Positions 1-11,227 of a stretch of 64,000 nt of DNA are shown piece by piece. Numbering within the stretch: the stretch's first letter is position 1; every line of letters begins with the position of its first letter. Under the pieces are notes generated by a model. The model saw only the letters and a program-made list of their open reading frames with translations, was not told the DNA's origin and searched no databases. The position numbers and the translations under genes were made by a program. Source of the stretch: Daucus carota subsp. sativus (taxonomy: Eukaryota; Streptophyta; Magnoliopsida; Apiales; Apiaceae); NCBI RefSeq assembly GCF_001625215.2, contig NC_030383.2, forward strand, positions 3,298,779 through 3,362,778. The letters are read 5' to 3'.

Positions 1-1
1 A

Positions 2-1006
2 ACTGAAGAAAAAAATTTCTTGGAGAACATATCTGGAATGCCAATCCGATTCAGTCACTATGATCTCCAAGTTGCTACCAACAACTTCAGTAGGAAACTA
101 GGGCAAGGAGGTTTTGGATCAGTTTATGAAGGTGTTTTATCAGATGGAACCCGAGTGGCTGTGAAGCAATTGGAAGGCATTGGTCAAGGAAAAAAAGAAT
201 TCCGAGCTGAAGTAAGCAGTATTGGCAGCATTCATCATCACCACCTGGTAAGGCTTAAAGGCTTCTGCGCTGAAGATTCCCACCGGCTCCTTGTATATGA
301 ATACATGGCAAATGGTTCCCTGGAAAAATGGATCTTTAGTAAGCACAATGGAGATGTGTTGGACTGGGACACAAGATTTGCTATTGCTATAGGCACCGCG
401 AGAGGGTTAGCTTATCTTCATGAGAATTGTGAAGTGAAAATTGTGCATTGTGATATTAAACCTGAAAATGTGCTCCTAGATGAAAACTTTCATGCTAAAG
501 TTGCGGACTTTGGTCTTGCCAAGCTAATGAGCAGAGAGCAGAGCCATGTTTTCACAACACTACGGGGAACAAGGGGTTACCTTGCACCAGAGTGGATCAC
601 AAACTCTGCAATATCAGAAAAAAGTGATGTCTATAGCTATGGAATGTTACTTCTTGAGATCATTGGCGGTAGAAGAAACTACTACGCATCTGAAACAGAT
701 GAACAATGCAACTTTCCTTCATACGCTTTTGAGATGATGGAGCAAGGTAAAGTTAGGGACATTGTTGATGCCAAACTAAGAATAACTCTAGATGATGAGA
801 GAGTGTCTATAGCAATTAAGGTTGCTCTATGGTGTATACAACATAACATGCACCTTAGACCATCAATGACAAAAGTAGTCAAAATGCTCGAACAAGTGTC
901 TTTTGTTCCTCCACCTCCTTCTTCCCAGCAGATGAACTCTTCAGAGCCATTAGATCTCAATAGTTGTGCTGATCTTTCAGCCGTGAGGCTTTCAGGACCA
1001 AGATAG
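2..1006 (+). CDS. G-type lectin S-receptor-like Ser/Thr kinase (SD2-5-like), 3' part
   Basis: C-terminal cytoplasmic kinase of a plasma-membrane receptor-like kinase. The reading frame is open from base 2, so the 5' part (lectin, PAN, membrane segment) lies outside the window; the first in-window Met codon follows a few residues later. The kinase shows the glycine loop GQGGFGSV, the ATP-binding Lys in VAVKQL, the catalytic loop IVHCDIKPEN, DFGLAKL and the RGTRGYLAPEW activation segment. The catalytic loop has HCD instead of HRD, making it a non-RD kinase as is usual for this subfamily. The tail ends in SAVRLSGPR, a typical SD2-5 C-terminus, and the stop is TAG at 1004-1006. The family signals at the cell surface in defence or development; the ligand cannot be read from this sequence. 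No intron is seen in this part. Confidence 0.93.
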   Translation, partial: TEEKNFLENISGMPIRFSHYDLQVATNNFSRKLGQGGFGSVYEGVLSDGTRVAVKQLEGIGQGKKEFRAEVSSIGSIHHHHLVRLKGFCAEDSHRLLVYEYMANGSLEKWIFSKHNGDVLDWDTRFAIAIGTARGLAYLHENCEVKIVHCDIKPENVLLDENFHAKVADFGLAKLMSREQSHVFTTLRGTRGYLAPEWITNSAISEKSDVYSYGMLLLEIIGGRRNYYASETDEQCNFPSYAFEMMEQGKVRDIVDAKLRITLDDERVSIAIKVALWCIQHNMHLRPSMTKVVKMLEQVSFVPPPPSSQQMNSSEPLDLNSCADLSAVRLSGPR

Positions 1007-1343
1007 CAGCTGATATTATATGTGTATCTGGTATGTTACTAAATATCTTGTACTACTCAACTCACTTAAATATATTGTTAAATGATTCATGCTTATATGT
1101 CATTTCCTCAAAATTGATAAATTGATACACAGTTAGATCAATCTGTCATAGGAGACGGATGATTAGTGTCTGGGAGACGAACGAGTAGAGACACTTCAAA
1201 ATTAGAAGAGTACATTATCAACTACATGGAGGTCTGAACCTTTATTTTCATAGCACAAGATCCTTATTTCATAGGCAAACTGTATTGATCAAAATATCAT
1301 AACTGAAATATTCAATCGAAGAGCTTAATTCTCATACAAAGCT
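1007..1343. other. Intergenic spacer between kinase and OMT-N1
   Basis: AT-rich DNA between two convergent genes. It should hold both 3' UTRs. I see no gene and no clear repeat. Confidence 0.6.
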
Positions 1344-2706
1344 CTACTTGCAAAATTCCATAATCCAAATATTAAAAGCACAACATAACTTGTTGAAATG
1401 TTTAAATCCTGCACGTTTAGCTAAGGCCTCAAACTCTTCTTCAGTCCTCTCTCTTCCACCAGGAATACATGCCAGCATAATGGCGTCAAAATGAAGGGCG
1501 GTCTTAGTAATGAGTGAAGTTTCAGGTTGCTCCGGAAGAATGGACTCTGCTACAACTACCTTTCCACCATCCACGAGTGCTTCATAACAGTTTCTCAACA
1601 GCCTCAAACACTGATCATCGTTCCAATTATGACATATCCACTACAAAGATCGCAGTCATAATTAAGAAGATAAACTGAAGGATAAATTAACATAACTAGC
1701 AAAAATGTCAATATTGTATACACATAACCAACCTTCAAGAATATGGCATCTCCCTTGGGCACACTAATAAACATGTCCCCTCCAACATGTTCCACACCTA
1801 CACATGCACAGTGAACTCAATAGAAATGTATTCTATGTGTAGGATGCACAATATAATTGAACCTTCTTTTAGTAATTTTATGCAAATTTTGTTACCATTA
1901 TTATGAGATGAAGCATCTTTAACAACGTGGGGAAGATCGAAATTGATCCCTTTAATAGTAGGATACTTGGAAATGATTGCATCAAGTGAAGCCCCAATAC
2001 CACCACCGACGTCTACTATTGACGTGAGACCTTCAAAACCAGTGTAATTTTCAAGGATCTTATTGATGATAATGGTAGAATGATCTTTCATAGCTTGGTT
2101 AAAGACCATGTTGAAGCGAGGGTCTGTGCCACTATAATCGTATATGTTCATTCCAAAGGCCTTGTTAAATGGAAGTCCGCCACCAAGAACGGCATCTTTC
2201 AAATGGCACCTATATATATATAAAGACTAACCATCATGTTAAATGTGACATTGCAAGATTATCTAGTTTAGCCATATAGAACAGGAGAGAATACATTACC
2301 AGCTCTCCATTATAATCTTATCATAGTTTAAGAGTGAAAGAGGTGCCAGAGAGACACCATCTTCATTTCTTGTAAAATATTTGCAGACTGGCATTAAGCC
2401 ATAGGTCCGCGCTATAAGACCACTAGGTAGCTCAGTAACCTTACATTTGAGAACCAAGTAGCTGGCCAGGACTCTGAGGATGCGGTCCAGCATAAGTGGT
2501 GCATCCGGGTTTGACGTTGGGAGCCTAGAGGCTAACTCATTGGGAGTAACATAGGCAGCCGGGCCAGCTTTAGCAATGAGCTCGAAAAGGTTGAGCTCAA
2601 TGGCTGATTTCAGAACCATGGGAAGTACAGAAGCAGTTGCTAGTTGTATTGCAAACAAACAAGTTTCTTCTTCTTCAGATAGAGTAGTACTAATAATATG
2701 AGCCAT
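1344..2706 (-). CDS. Caffeate-type O-methyltransferase OMT-N1 (4 exons)
   Basis: SAM-dependent O-methyltransferase of the plant caffeate OMT family; it methylates a phenolic hydroxyl in the cytosol as a homodimer. Exons on the minus strand: 2300-2706, 1896-2209, 1733-1797, 1344-1640, with GT-AG introns of 90-98 bp in phases 2, 1 and 0. They join to 360 aa, normal for the family. The N-terminal dimerisation domain is in exon 1; SAM motif I ([10 protein letters not shown]) and GINFDLPHV are in exon 2; [14 protein letters not shown] is in exon 3. The catalytic base is His266 (WICHNW), with Glu294 and Glu326 beside it. The residue equivalent to Asn324 of alfalfa COMT is Ile321, so the substrate pocket differs from the lignin enzyme. 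The start is ATG at 2706. Paralogue N2 starts three codons earlier, but here that codon is GTG (2713-2715). Substrate is unknown. Confidence 0.9.
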
Positions 2707-2759
2707 TGAATTCACAGGGAAGTTGTGATTGAGGGGTAATCTATATGTAGTGTGCTATA

Positions 2760-2918
2760 AATGACTTTTTTTTGACAATTTAGATTCATTTGTCTTACAA
2801 ATAATTATTTGTTCTAATATTTGTCGGAATGAGTCGGAGTCGAATCCGGATGTCCCGACACAACAGAGGATAAACTCACCACTTGAGCTATCCGATCGTG
2901 CTCCTCCGAATGACTTTT
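2760..2918 (-). mobile_element. tRNA-derived SINE upstream of OMT-N1
   Basis: Short interspersed element in minus orientation, body 2770-2908. The tRNA-like head carries an A-box-like stretch (GGATAGCTCAAGTGGT) and a B-box-like stretch (GGATTCGACTCC). The 3' end is A-rich. It is flanked by a 10-bp direct repeat AATGACTTTT (plus-strand reading) at 2760-2769 and 2909-2918, the expected target-site duplication. It lies 54 bp from the start codon of OMT-N1, so it separates that gene from its older promoter. Confidence 0.75.
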
Positions 2919-3374
2919 GGAGAGCAACCATTTTGATTATTGCCATATATCTGAAGAAAATTAAGAAAGTTCAACAAATTCTGACCATAATTCTTAAGAA
3001 AATAGAGTCCGTAAGTTATGACCGGAGAAAATATGGTACAAGTTGGTTGTTTCGGGACTTGTTTGGTTTACATATGGTCAATCAGACAAACACATGACGT
3101 GGGCAGTTCTACTTCCCTCGTTTACAGGTAGCAACAGTGCTCCCTCTGTAGGTGCGGTCGCTTTTGCATGTAATAATAAAAGTATATATATTATTAATAT
3201 ATTAATTTTTGAATTTTTTAAAATAAAATTTTAGTATTTATAATTTTATTCATTAAAAAAATTGAAAATAATATGTAGAAATATAATTTTCTATTCCTCA
3301 AATTATGTGTAAAAAAAAAACCGATACTTATTTTAGGACATATAAATTTAGAGAGTAATATCTTCTTTTTGTTG
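2919..3374. other. Intergenic AT-rich DNA
   Basis: Sequence upstream of OMT-N1 beyond the SINE. It is AT-rich with no supported gene; it may hold displaced promoter elements of OMT-N1. Confidence 0.5.
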
Positions 3375-3584
3375 CATATGTTCAGTGTTGTAAAAAACGG
3401 AAATCGGACTTAATCGGTGAATTCACAAAATAAGGATCAATCGGAGATTAATTGCATTGATTGGCGATTAATCGGGGATTAATTAAAATAATCGGATATT
3501 TAATTAATTCGGCGAGTTACGGAACATGGATTAATCGGTGATTAACCGTGATTAATCACCGATTTTTAGAACAGAGCATATGTT
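3375..3584. mobile_element. hAT-like MITE, 194 bp, with 8-bp target duplication
   Basis: Element body 3383-3576. Its ends form an imperfect terminal inverted repeat (CAGTGTTGTAAAAAACGG against CTCTGTTCTAAAAATCGG). It is flanked by a perfect 8-bp duplication CATATGTT at 3375-3382 and 3577-3584, diagnostic of hAT transposition. The inside repeats the motif AATCGG / CCGATT many times and has no ORF, so it is non-autonomous. Confidence 0.82.
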
Positions 3585-3784
3585 AAATAATTTCACTTTT
3601 ATCCTGACCGAAAAAATGAGGCATACCAAACTTCATATATTTGAGTGACTGCAGACCAGACCGACTTCTAGAAGAACACAAGAACTCATTTGCTCCACAC
3701 AAGATAATTAATATTGTTTTTTACTAGATTGTTCATGTCTTATATTTTGGCTTTTCTTATATATATGATATGTAATATGTTAGG

Positions 3785-4149
3785 GTTTACGGCCAGTGTT
3801 ACAGAAATCGGGAATCAGACCTAATCGGTTGAACTACTAATTCAGAGATTAATTGAAAATCGGGGATTAATCGGAGTGAAAATCGGATTTATTTTAATAT
3901 TAAAATATTATTAAATATTTAAGTTATTATTATAATAGCTATTTAGTAACTAATATATTTACTATATTCATAAACTCTATAATTATTCATATTTAAAGTA
4001 ATATAGTATTTTAATTTTAATAATTTATCATATATATTTCGATTAAGAAATATATATAAGGATTAATCGGATTTCAGAAATCGAATCGGTGATCGACTTT
4101 GCAGGGGATTAATCGGTTAAATCGAGGATTTTTAGAACATCGTTTACAG
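3785..4149. mobile_element. Second copy of the same hAT-like MITE family
   Basis: Body about 3793-4141. It starts CCAGTGTTACAGAAATCGG and ends GGATTTTTAGAACATC, matching the termini and the AATCGG-rich inside of the MITE at 3383, with an AT-rich centre. It is flanked by GTTTACGG and GTTTACAG, an 8-bp duplication with one mismatch. It is longer and more diverged than its neighbour. Confidence 0.72.
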
Positions 4150-4534
4150 TATTCTATTATGAAATATATTTTAAATATTATTGAGTCACTATTAACATGT
4201 CTATATCCTCATTTGGTTAAAATTTGAACATTTCCAATTGGACTTTGTTAGACGGATCAAACGGAGAATATTCAAAAATTTGAGTAAGTTATCGATTTTG
4301 TGACTTAATTAAGCTATATTAGTTATATATTTTTTTTCATTTTTCTTCAATATCACTTTTGATAATTTTAATAAAAACTATTAAAATATTTTAATATAAA
4401 CAATTTGAAGTGCTGCGTAATGATTCCCGTTCTCAAAATTGCTAACAGTTCTGGTATGCGAGTAAAACCTAAAATTATAAACTTAAGGTTCGAAGTTTAC
4501 AGAAAGTAAAGTCGGCCACCTCTGGTTTGAACTC
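4142..4534. other. Intergenic AT-rich DNA
   Basis: Between two MITEs. I see no gene, RNA gene or clear repeat here. Confidence 0.5.
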
Positions 4535-4816
4535 TAAGTGCTTGTTTGGTTGACATCTAGATATGTGGGGAGTAGAAATTCCTAGGAAGTAATATTTGAT
4601 GAAACTGTTTGGTTGAGTTCCTTGGAATTTTAAATGCCTACAAAACATAGGAAGTCATTGACCATAGACCCCCCTTGGTAACTTGCACTTCCCATAGGAA
4701 GTTAAAAACCATCTATCAATCAAACACAAATTTTAACTTCCCATTTATTATAATTTCCATAGTAATTTCAAACTACATAGGATTTAACTTCCTATTGGTA
4801 ACCAAACAAGCACTAA
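4535..4816. mobile_element. Tourist-like (PIF/Harbinger) MITE, 276 bp
   Basis: Body 4538-4813 with terminal inverted repeat GTGCTTGTTTGGTT / AACCAAACAAGCAC. It is flanked by a 3-bp TAA duplication (4535-4537 and 4814-4816). Both the TGTTTGG-containing ends and the TAA/TTA target are typical of PIF/Harbinger-derived MITEs. No ORF. Confidence 0.82.
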
Positions 4817-5718
4817 ATTACAATGCATGAACTAAGGGTATTTGGTTAAAATTTAAAAATCTTTTAATATTTTGAGATATTTCATCGAGATCCATCCATG
4901 CTAGTAAGTTTACATATTCATGAGAAGAAATGTTAACTTTTAAATAAAAAATCCAAATTTGTGACATGAATTCAAATCAAATAATTTTGAATTAAATTCA
5001 AAAATTCTTAAGTTTTTAATTAATCAAAAGTTATTTATAAAATACATATGATATTAATTATAAAATTTAAATAAATTCTAAAGTGAAATGATAATATACT
5101 CTAATTAAAACCAAATAATAATGAAAGAATTCAACCACTAGTACATATCTATATATAATTAGGTTATAAAAATTTGTCGAAATAAGAATGCCTGAGGATA
5201 GTTATTATTTATATAGTTAATGGCAGCAGAAGAATCTAAGATTTTTATTTAATGTTATGAAATAAAAAGTTTTATGTCATGTAAAATCAAACATAAATTA
5301 ACAAATCATGTTTAAAATACAATTTTTAATAAAAATCTATATATATGTACATGGTAATCACAAGAAATTTGACATAAATTTAGAACACATATTACTCTGA
5401 CTTGATTTTGTCCTTTAGATTAAACTAGCAGATTTTGCTTGAAGTTTCTAATAGTTCAACCTCAACTACAGTAGAGAAGGAAGTACTGCATATCACTCTC
5501 AGCTACAGTGAAAAGATGAAAAAGAAAAAAAATAAAATGGATTCAACTTAAAGAAAATCATCATAAACCAACCAAATAATACTGAAACTTGAAACCTTTA
5601 AGGTCTGAACCTTTGGTTTCAAAGCAGAACATTATTATTTCATATGCAAACTATATTGATCAAAATGTTAAAACTGAAATAATCAATAGATCCAAGAGCT
5701 TGTTTCCCATGCAAAGCT
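4817..5718. other. Intergenic AT-rich DNA
   Basis: Spacer before the 3' end of OMT-N2. Its last part (about 5590-5718) resembles the 3' flank of OMT-N1, so the duplicated unit extends beyond the coding region. No other feature is supported. Confidence 0.5.
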
Positions 5719-7116
5719 CTACTTACAAAATTCCATAATCCAAATATTAAAAGCATGGCACAGCTTGTTGAATCGTTTAAATCCTGCACGTTTAGCTAAG
5801 GCCTCAAACTCTTCTTCAGTCCTCTCTCTTCCACCAGGAATACTTGCCAGCATAATGGCGTCGACATGAAGGACGGTCTTAGTAATGAGTGAAGTTTCAG
5901 GTTGCTCCGCAAGAATGGACTCTGCTACAACTACCTTTCCACCATCCACGAGTGCTTCATAACAGTTTATCAACAGCCTCAAACACTGATCATCGTTCCA
6001 ATTATGACATATCCACTACAAAGATCGCAGTCACAAATAATCACATAATTAAACAGAAAAATTTACATAATTAATTAGCTTATTTTTTTTCTAAATTTTT
6101 AAGATTGAATATACATAACCAACCTTCAAGAATATGGCATCTCCCTTGGGCACACTAATAAACATGTCCCCTCCAACATGTTCCACACCTACACATGCAC
6201 AGTGAACTCAATAGAAATGTACTCTATGAGTAGGATGCACTATATATATTTTAAACTTTTTTTTAGTAATTTTATGCAAATTTTGTTACCATTATTATTA
6301 GACGAGTTAGCATCTTTAACAACGTGGGGGAGATCGAAGTTGATCCCTTTAATAGTAGGATACTTGGAAATGATTGCATCAAGTGAAGCCCCAGTACCAC
6401 CACCGACGTCTACTATTGACGTGAGACCTTCAAAACCAGTGTAATTTTGAAGGATCTTATTCATGATAATGGTAGAATGATCTTTCATAGCTTGGTTAAA
6501 GACCATGTTGAAGCGAGGGTCTGTGCCACTATAATCGTATATGTTCATTCCAAAGGCCTTGTTAAATGGAAGTCCTCCACCAAGAACTGCATCTTTCAAG
6601 TGGTACCTATAATAGATAAATAAAGACTAATAAACATGTTAAATCCGTGACATTGCAAGAGTTTTTGATTTGGATTGAAGAGGAGTGAATACATTACCAG
6701 CTCTCCATCAAAATCTTATCATTGGTCAAGAGTGAAAGAGGTGCCAGAGAGACACCATCTTCATTTCTTGTAAAATATTTGCAAACGGGCATTAAGCCGT
6801 AGGTCTTCACTAGAAGACCATTAGGTAGCTCAATAACCTTACATTTGAGAACCAAGTAGCTAGCTAGGACTCTGAGCATGCGGTGGAGCATAAGTGGTGC
6901 ATCCGGGTTCGACGTGGGCAGTATAGATGCTAAGTCACTTGGAGTAACATAGGCACCCGGACCAACTTTTGCAATGGTATCGAAAATGTCAAGCTCAATA
7001 GCTGCTTTCAATACCATGGGAAGTACCGAAGCAGTTGCTAGTTGTATTGCAAACAAGCAAGTTTCTTCTTCTTCTTCAAATGAACTAGTGCTATTGATAT
7101 GAGCCATTGAATTCAT
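5719..7116 (-). CDS. Caffeate-type O-methyltransferase OMT-N2 (4 exons)
   Basis: Close paralogue of OMT-N1, lying in tandem 4.4 kb away in the same orientation; exons and much of the introns match. Exons on the minus strand: 6698-7116, 6290-6606, 6124-6188, 5719-6015; they join without a break to 365 aa. SAM motif I is [10 protein letters not shown]. Catalytic residues are His271, Glu299 and Glu331. The start is the first ATG (MNSMAH). The N324-equivalent is Ile, as in N1. The stretch before the conserved MESW reads LLTNDKIL in N2 and LLNYDKII in N1, so at least one pocket residue differs (Thr for Asn at the Asn131-equivalent). A TATA-like stretch lies about 27 bp upstream of the ATG, which is short. 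It probably makes a methylated phenolic of specialised metabolism; the substrate is unknown. Confidence 0.9.
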
Positions 7117-7951
7117 AGAAAAGTTGTGATTGAAGTGTATAATTTATAAGTAGTGTGCGCCCGATTATTGATGAGATAAGTGGTGCTGCACTTTCTTTCT
7201 TGGACAAGCACAAGCACGGTAAGCTAGGTATTAATTTTATGTTTTAATAATATAATGATTTTGAGTTGAGGGATTGATATTCCAATTTTTGTACAAGAAA
7301 CAAGAATATAAACTCTATATATTTAACTCATGCAATTGCCCTCTTAAAGAGACTAGCTAGATCATTTCTTCGATCTATTTATGGGTGTGATCTTTAGTAT
7401 TGAATATGAGAATTGATAAAAATAATTACGTTGCACTATTAATTTTATATATTTAAAAGATTATGTTTACTTCTTTTCTTTTTTTTGAATCAATAGTATG
7501 TTTATTTCTTAAAATTTGCATGTGATCCCTGCGCTTTCAATTTTATATTTTTCCAACAACAACAAATTGGTAGTTTAATTATTGTGTAGTCCAACAAACA
7601 AGCTTCTTCTGCTTTTTGTGGTAGTTGCTTATATATGACTTTTGATCGAGTTCGTTGGTGTTTTTCTTCTGTAAAGAGCACACCGATTTAAATTGCACTT
7701 CTTCAAAAGTTAAACAATAATATCTTCTCTGAAATCTTAGCTGTAGATGGATGGAGAGCATCAATTACTCTGAGGCCTCAGTTTTTTATTTTCACTACAC
7801 ATTTTATTCAGTTGTTAGATAACGGAATTGCTAATATCTTTACATCACTCAACGAGGAGCATGATATGACTCCAATTTCTCTAGTAGTGTTAAATCAATA
7901 ATATCTTTATATCACTTAAACCGGCCAGGAGCTTGTCACTCAAATCAAGTT
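7117..7951. other. OMT-N2 upstream region and 3' flank of an OMT pseudogene
   Basis: 7117-7690 is AT-rich with no gene. From about 7708 to 7830 the DNA is nearly the same as 36081-36200, the 3' flank of OMT-E. This shows that the pseudogene at 7952-8462 is a copy of the OMT-E locus including its downstream sequence. Confidence 0.65.
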
Positions 7952-8462
7952 CTACTTGCAAAGTTCCATAATCCAAATATCCAAAGCACTGAAGACCTTG
8001 TTGAAGCGTTTAAATCCTGCACTTTTAGCTAAGGCCTTGAACTCTTTTTCGGACCTTTCTCTTCCGCCAGGAATATATTATGCCAACATAATAGCATCAA
8101 AATGAATGGCGGTCTTAGTTGCATTTTCATTTTGAGAATACTCCGGGAGGATGGAGTCTGCTATGACTATTTTTCCGTTCTCAGCGACTGCTTGGTGACA
8201 ATTCTTCAAGAGCTTCAAGCAGCGTTCGTCGCTCCAGTACTCATGACATATCCACTACAAAGATTAGAACTCATAAATTCATGATTTCCTAAACAAATAT
8301 ATTAAGTACTATATGAATTATGTAACTATCAGAATTGATTTATGTACACATTTTCTTGTTGACCTTCAAGAATATGGCATCTCCTTTGGGCACGCTAGCA
8401 AACATGTCCCCTCTGACGTGTTCCATTTCATCACAATTGGTAGTATTTCTGATTTGTGCCAT
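7952..8462 (-). pseudogene. Type E OMT pseudogene with internal deletion (exon 1 start fused to exon 3)
   Basis: Related to OMT-E (36.3-37.8 kb). A deletion joins the first ~12 codons of exon 1 (MAQI start at 8462) directly to exon 3 ([18 protein letters not shown]), giving a 99-bp fused exon at 8364-8462. The join is in frame and the exon 3 donor is kept. Exon 4 follows with an intact acceptor but has small insertions, including an in-frame TAA at 8078-8080; the ancestral stop is at 7952-7954. The SAM motif I region and almost the whole dimerisation domain are missing, so no OMT activity is expected. Sequence past 8463 matches the OMT-E promoter. Confidence 0.85.
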
Positions 8463-9485
8463 TTTATCCATGGGACAATTGTGATTCAGAGGTAATCTTT
8501 AATGATGAAGATGGTTTTTGGTAGACCAAACTTGGTGTTTATGATTTGGTTAACCAAAAATATTAGGTATTCTTGTTTTGTTCCTATTTTTGTGCTTTAT
8601 AGGTGCTTGATATCTTTTTCAATCAATTGTAAATGAAACATAAGGGTTTTATAAATGTTTGGTAATGTTCCGTAACTTGTATTATTTGCGCCAGTATGTC
8701 CAAACAAAAAAAAAGTGACACTGCTAAGAATTATAGAACCTTTACTTATTTCTGAGAAAAGTATAATTCTTTGTTAAGATAAGGAGCCAGTGTCAAAGGA
8801 TCTGGTCATATTAATATTAGTATCATATAAATATAATCTTGTACAAAAGTTCAGTGACCTTCATAGTTTGTATTATATGCCGCCGATCTCCAAATAGACA
8901 TGCATCAATTAAGGGGGAGAATTTTATATACAATTATAAAAATCATCAAATTAATAAAAATTTAATCGGAAATTATTTATATTATATAAATCAAAAATGA
9001 ATTTGGAGTTTTGAAAATTTATTATTGAAACTTCTTTATCAATATAACTAAAAAAATCAAATTACCAAAACAGTCATGGAAATAAATTAATATATAGAAA
9101 TTTTTTTATCAGAATATATATTTTACAATAATGAATGTCTTAAGAATTTATAAAGCCAACACAACAACAATTAATCTATGTATCATCGAAATTATAAGGC
9201 AAACTAATATTGTTATAAAATATTAATGTAAAAGAAATACTAAATATTTGTATAGATATAATATTGACAAGATATTAATATTTATAAAGTTGAATGATTA
9301 AAAATTGATAAGAATATTAATCAGAATAAAATTAATAAATTAATGCAAATCATCTCATATAAACTTTTCTTATAACTACCAACCTAGAGTGCAAACGTTT
9401 ATAAATATTTGGTTTTTCAGTTTGTTTTCTGGTGAGATTTTAAATGTGACTCTCTTCACCAACTTTATAAGTTCAACTCCTTTTT
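8463..9485. other. Type E OMT promoter remnant and AT-rich spacer
   Basis: About 8463-8700 is recognisably similar to the OMT-E upstream region (37811-38200), for example GGTAGACCAAACTT and the 'tttggtaat...cacttgtattatt' block. From 8700 to 9485 it is AT-rich with no supported gene. Confidence 0.6.
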
Positions 9486-10219
9486 ATCATTTCTTCGTGA
9501 GTGTGTTGGGTGTTCCCAAGTTCACACACTGGGGGCGAACTCAGACATTCTGGCCCCTGACTAGTCTAAAATTTCTGGAAATTACATCAAATATTAATAT
9601 TTTAAAGGTACTATATACTTCTGTAATATATAATTTTATGTAAATATATTGTATTTTTATCAGTAAAATTGGAATTAAAAATTATATATAATTCAATGAT
9701 TAGACAAATTAACATTTTTCATATTTTGTAAAGAAAATTAATATTTTTTAGGTACGGTCCTACTATATTGATAAATTGATACAATTTAAATATTTAGTGA
9801 CAAAAGAATTTAGTTTGAAAAATAATTTTAGTCTTATAAAGTTATGAAAATGAATTTTAAAATTTTAATCAACCCGACAATTAGATAAAATAAATTAATC
9901 CGAAACACCTAACAAAATAAACTAGTAGTCTCTCTGTGTTAATATTGTCTATTATAAATAAAAACCAGACAAGAAACACAACAACAAAATATAATAACAA
10001 AACTTCAATACTTTCAGCTAAAGTTCAATAGGTTAGGTCTTGAAAAAAATTCAATAGATTTGCATAAATGGTGAGTAGTCATATTTTACATTTACAACAG
10101 AGCAAAAAATCAATTTGCCTAAACTGAAAAAGACAAAGAAATGGTCTGCAGAAACCTCCTTTTATATACTGCAAACACAGCAAATTAATTAGTTATAAGC
10201 CTTAACATATCTTCTTCCA
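9486..10219 (+). promoter_or_regulatory. Type C OMT promoter, copy A
   Basis: Upstream region shared by OMT exon-1 copies A, B and the intact type C gene. A TATA box (TATATA) at 10163-10168 lies 57 bp before the ATG at 10220, at the same spacing in all three copies (10163, 11171, 32530). The left part (9486-9570) matches 31859-31945, so copy A shares the longer upstream block of the intact gene. Confidence 0.7.
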
Positions 10220-10623
10220 ATGGATTATACAAAATATGATTCATACAAAGATGAAGAAGCTTGCATGTTAGCAATGCAACTAGCAACTGCTTCAATACTG
10301 CCCATGGTTCTGAAAGCAACCATTGAGCTTGACCTTTTGGAGATCATAGCCAAATCTGGCTCAGAGGCCTATGTCACTCCTACTGAGCTAGCCTCCATGC
10401 TGCCAACTTCAAATCCCGATGCACCGGTTATGCTGGACCGGATCCTTCGAGTCCTGGTTTGCCACTCGGTCCTTAAATGTAAGCTTAATGAGCTAGCCAA
10501 TGGTCAAGTTGAGCGGGCTTATGGCTTGGCGCCAGTGTGCAAGTATTTGACAAGAAATGAAGATGGTGTGTCGATGGCACCTCTTTCACTCATGTTCCAG
10601 GATAAGGTTTTCATTGAGAGCTG
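10220..10623 (+). pseudogene. Type C OMT exon 1 only, copy A
   Basis: Codes 135 residues (MDYTKYDS...) equal to exon 1 of the intact type C gene at 32587. It holds the N-terminal dimerisation domain up to the conserved FIESW and the exon 1 donor (gctg|GTAATG). Exons 2-4 are absent: about 55 bp into the intron the sequence jumps back to another promoter copy. If transcribed, reading through the donor meets TAA at once and gives a 135-aa fragment without SAM-binding or catalytic parts. The frame has no disabling mutation. Confidence 0.85.
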
Positions 10624-10683
10624 GTAATGTATCCTCTCCCCTTCTCTGGTCTCACGGGGATCGAACCCTTAACCACAAATTTT

Positions 10684-11227
10684 TATCAGAAAAACTGAAA
10701 TTAAAAATTATATATAATTCGGTGATTAGACAAATTAACATTTTTCATATTTTGTAAAGAAAATTAATATTTTTTAGGTACAGTCCTAGTATATTGATAA
10801 ATTGATACAATTTAAATTTTTAGTGACAAAAGAATTTAGTTTGAAAAATAATTTTAGTCTTGTAAAATTATGAAAATGAATTTTAAAATATTTTTTATCA
10901 ACCCGACAATTAAATAAAATAAAATATTAATCCGAAACACCTAACAATATAAACTAGTAGTCTCTCTGTATAAATATTGTCCATAGACACCACACAAGAG
11001 ACACAACAAGAAAATATAATAACAAAACTTCAATACTTTTAGCTAAAGTTCAATAGGTTAGGTCTTGAAAAAATTCAATGAGTAGTCATATTTTACATTT
11101 ACTAACAGAGCAAAAAATCAATTTGCCTAAACTGAAAAAGACAAAGAAATGGTCTGTAGAAACCTCCTTTTATATACTGCAAACACAGCAAATTAGTTAG
11201 TTATAAGCCTTAACATATCTTCTTCCA
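10684..11227 (+). promoter_or_regulatory. Type C OMT promoter, copy B
   Basis: Tandem duplicate of part of copy A's promoter. The junction at about 10678-10684 falls in a short shared T-run (ATTTTT). The TATA box is at 11171-11176. It lacks a short block (AGATTTGCATAAATG) present in copies A and C. Confidence 0.68.

Noticed and set aside
8102-8495. Two 60-codon plus-strand frames
   Set aside because: They lie opposite the type E OMT pseudogene exons and have no independent meaning.
10655-10675. Possible tRNA 3' half (GGGATCGAACCC)
   Set aside because: It is part of a SINE-head-like intron sequence present more completely at 33018-33095; no complete cloverleaf.
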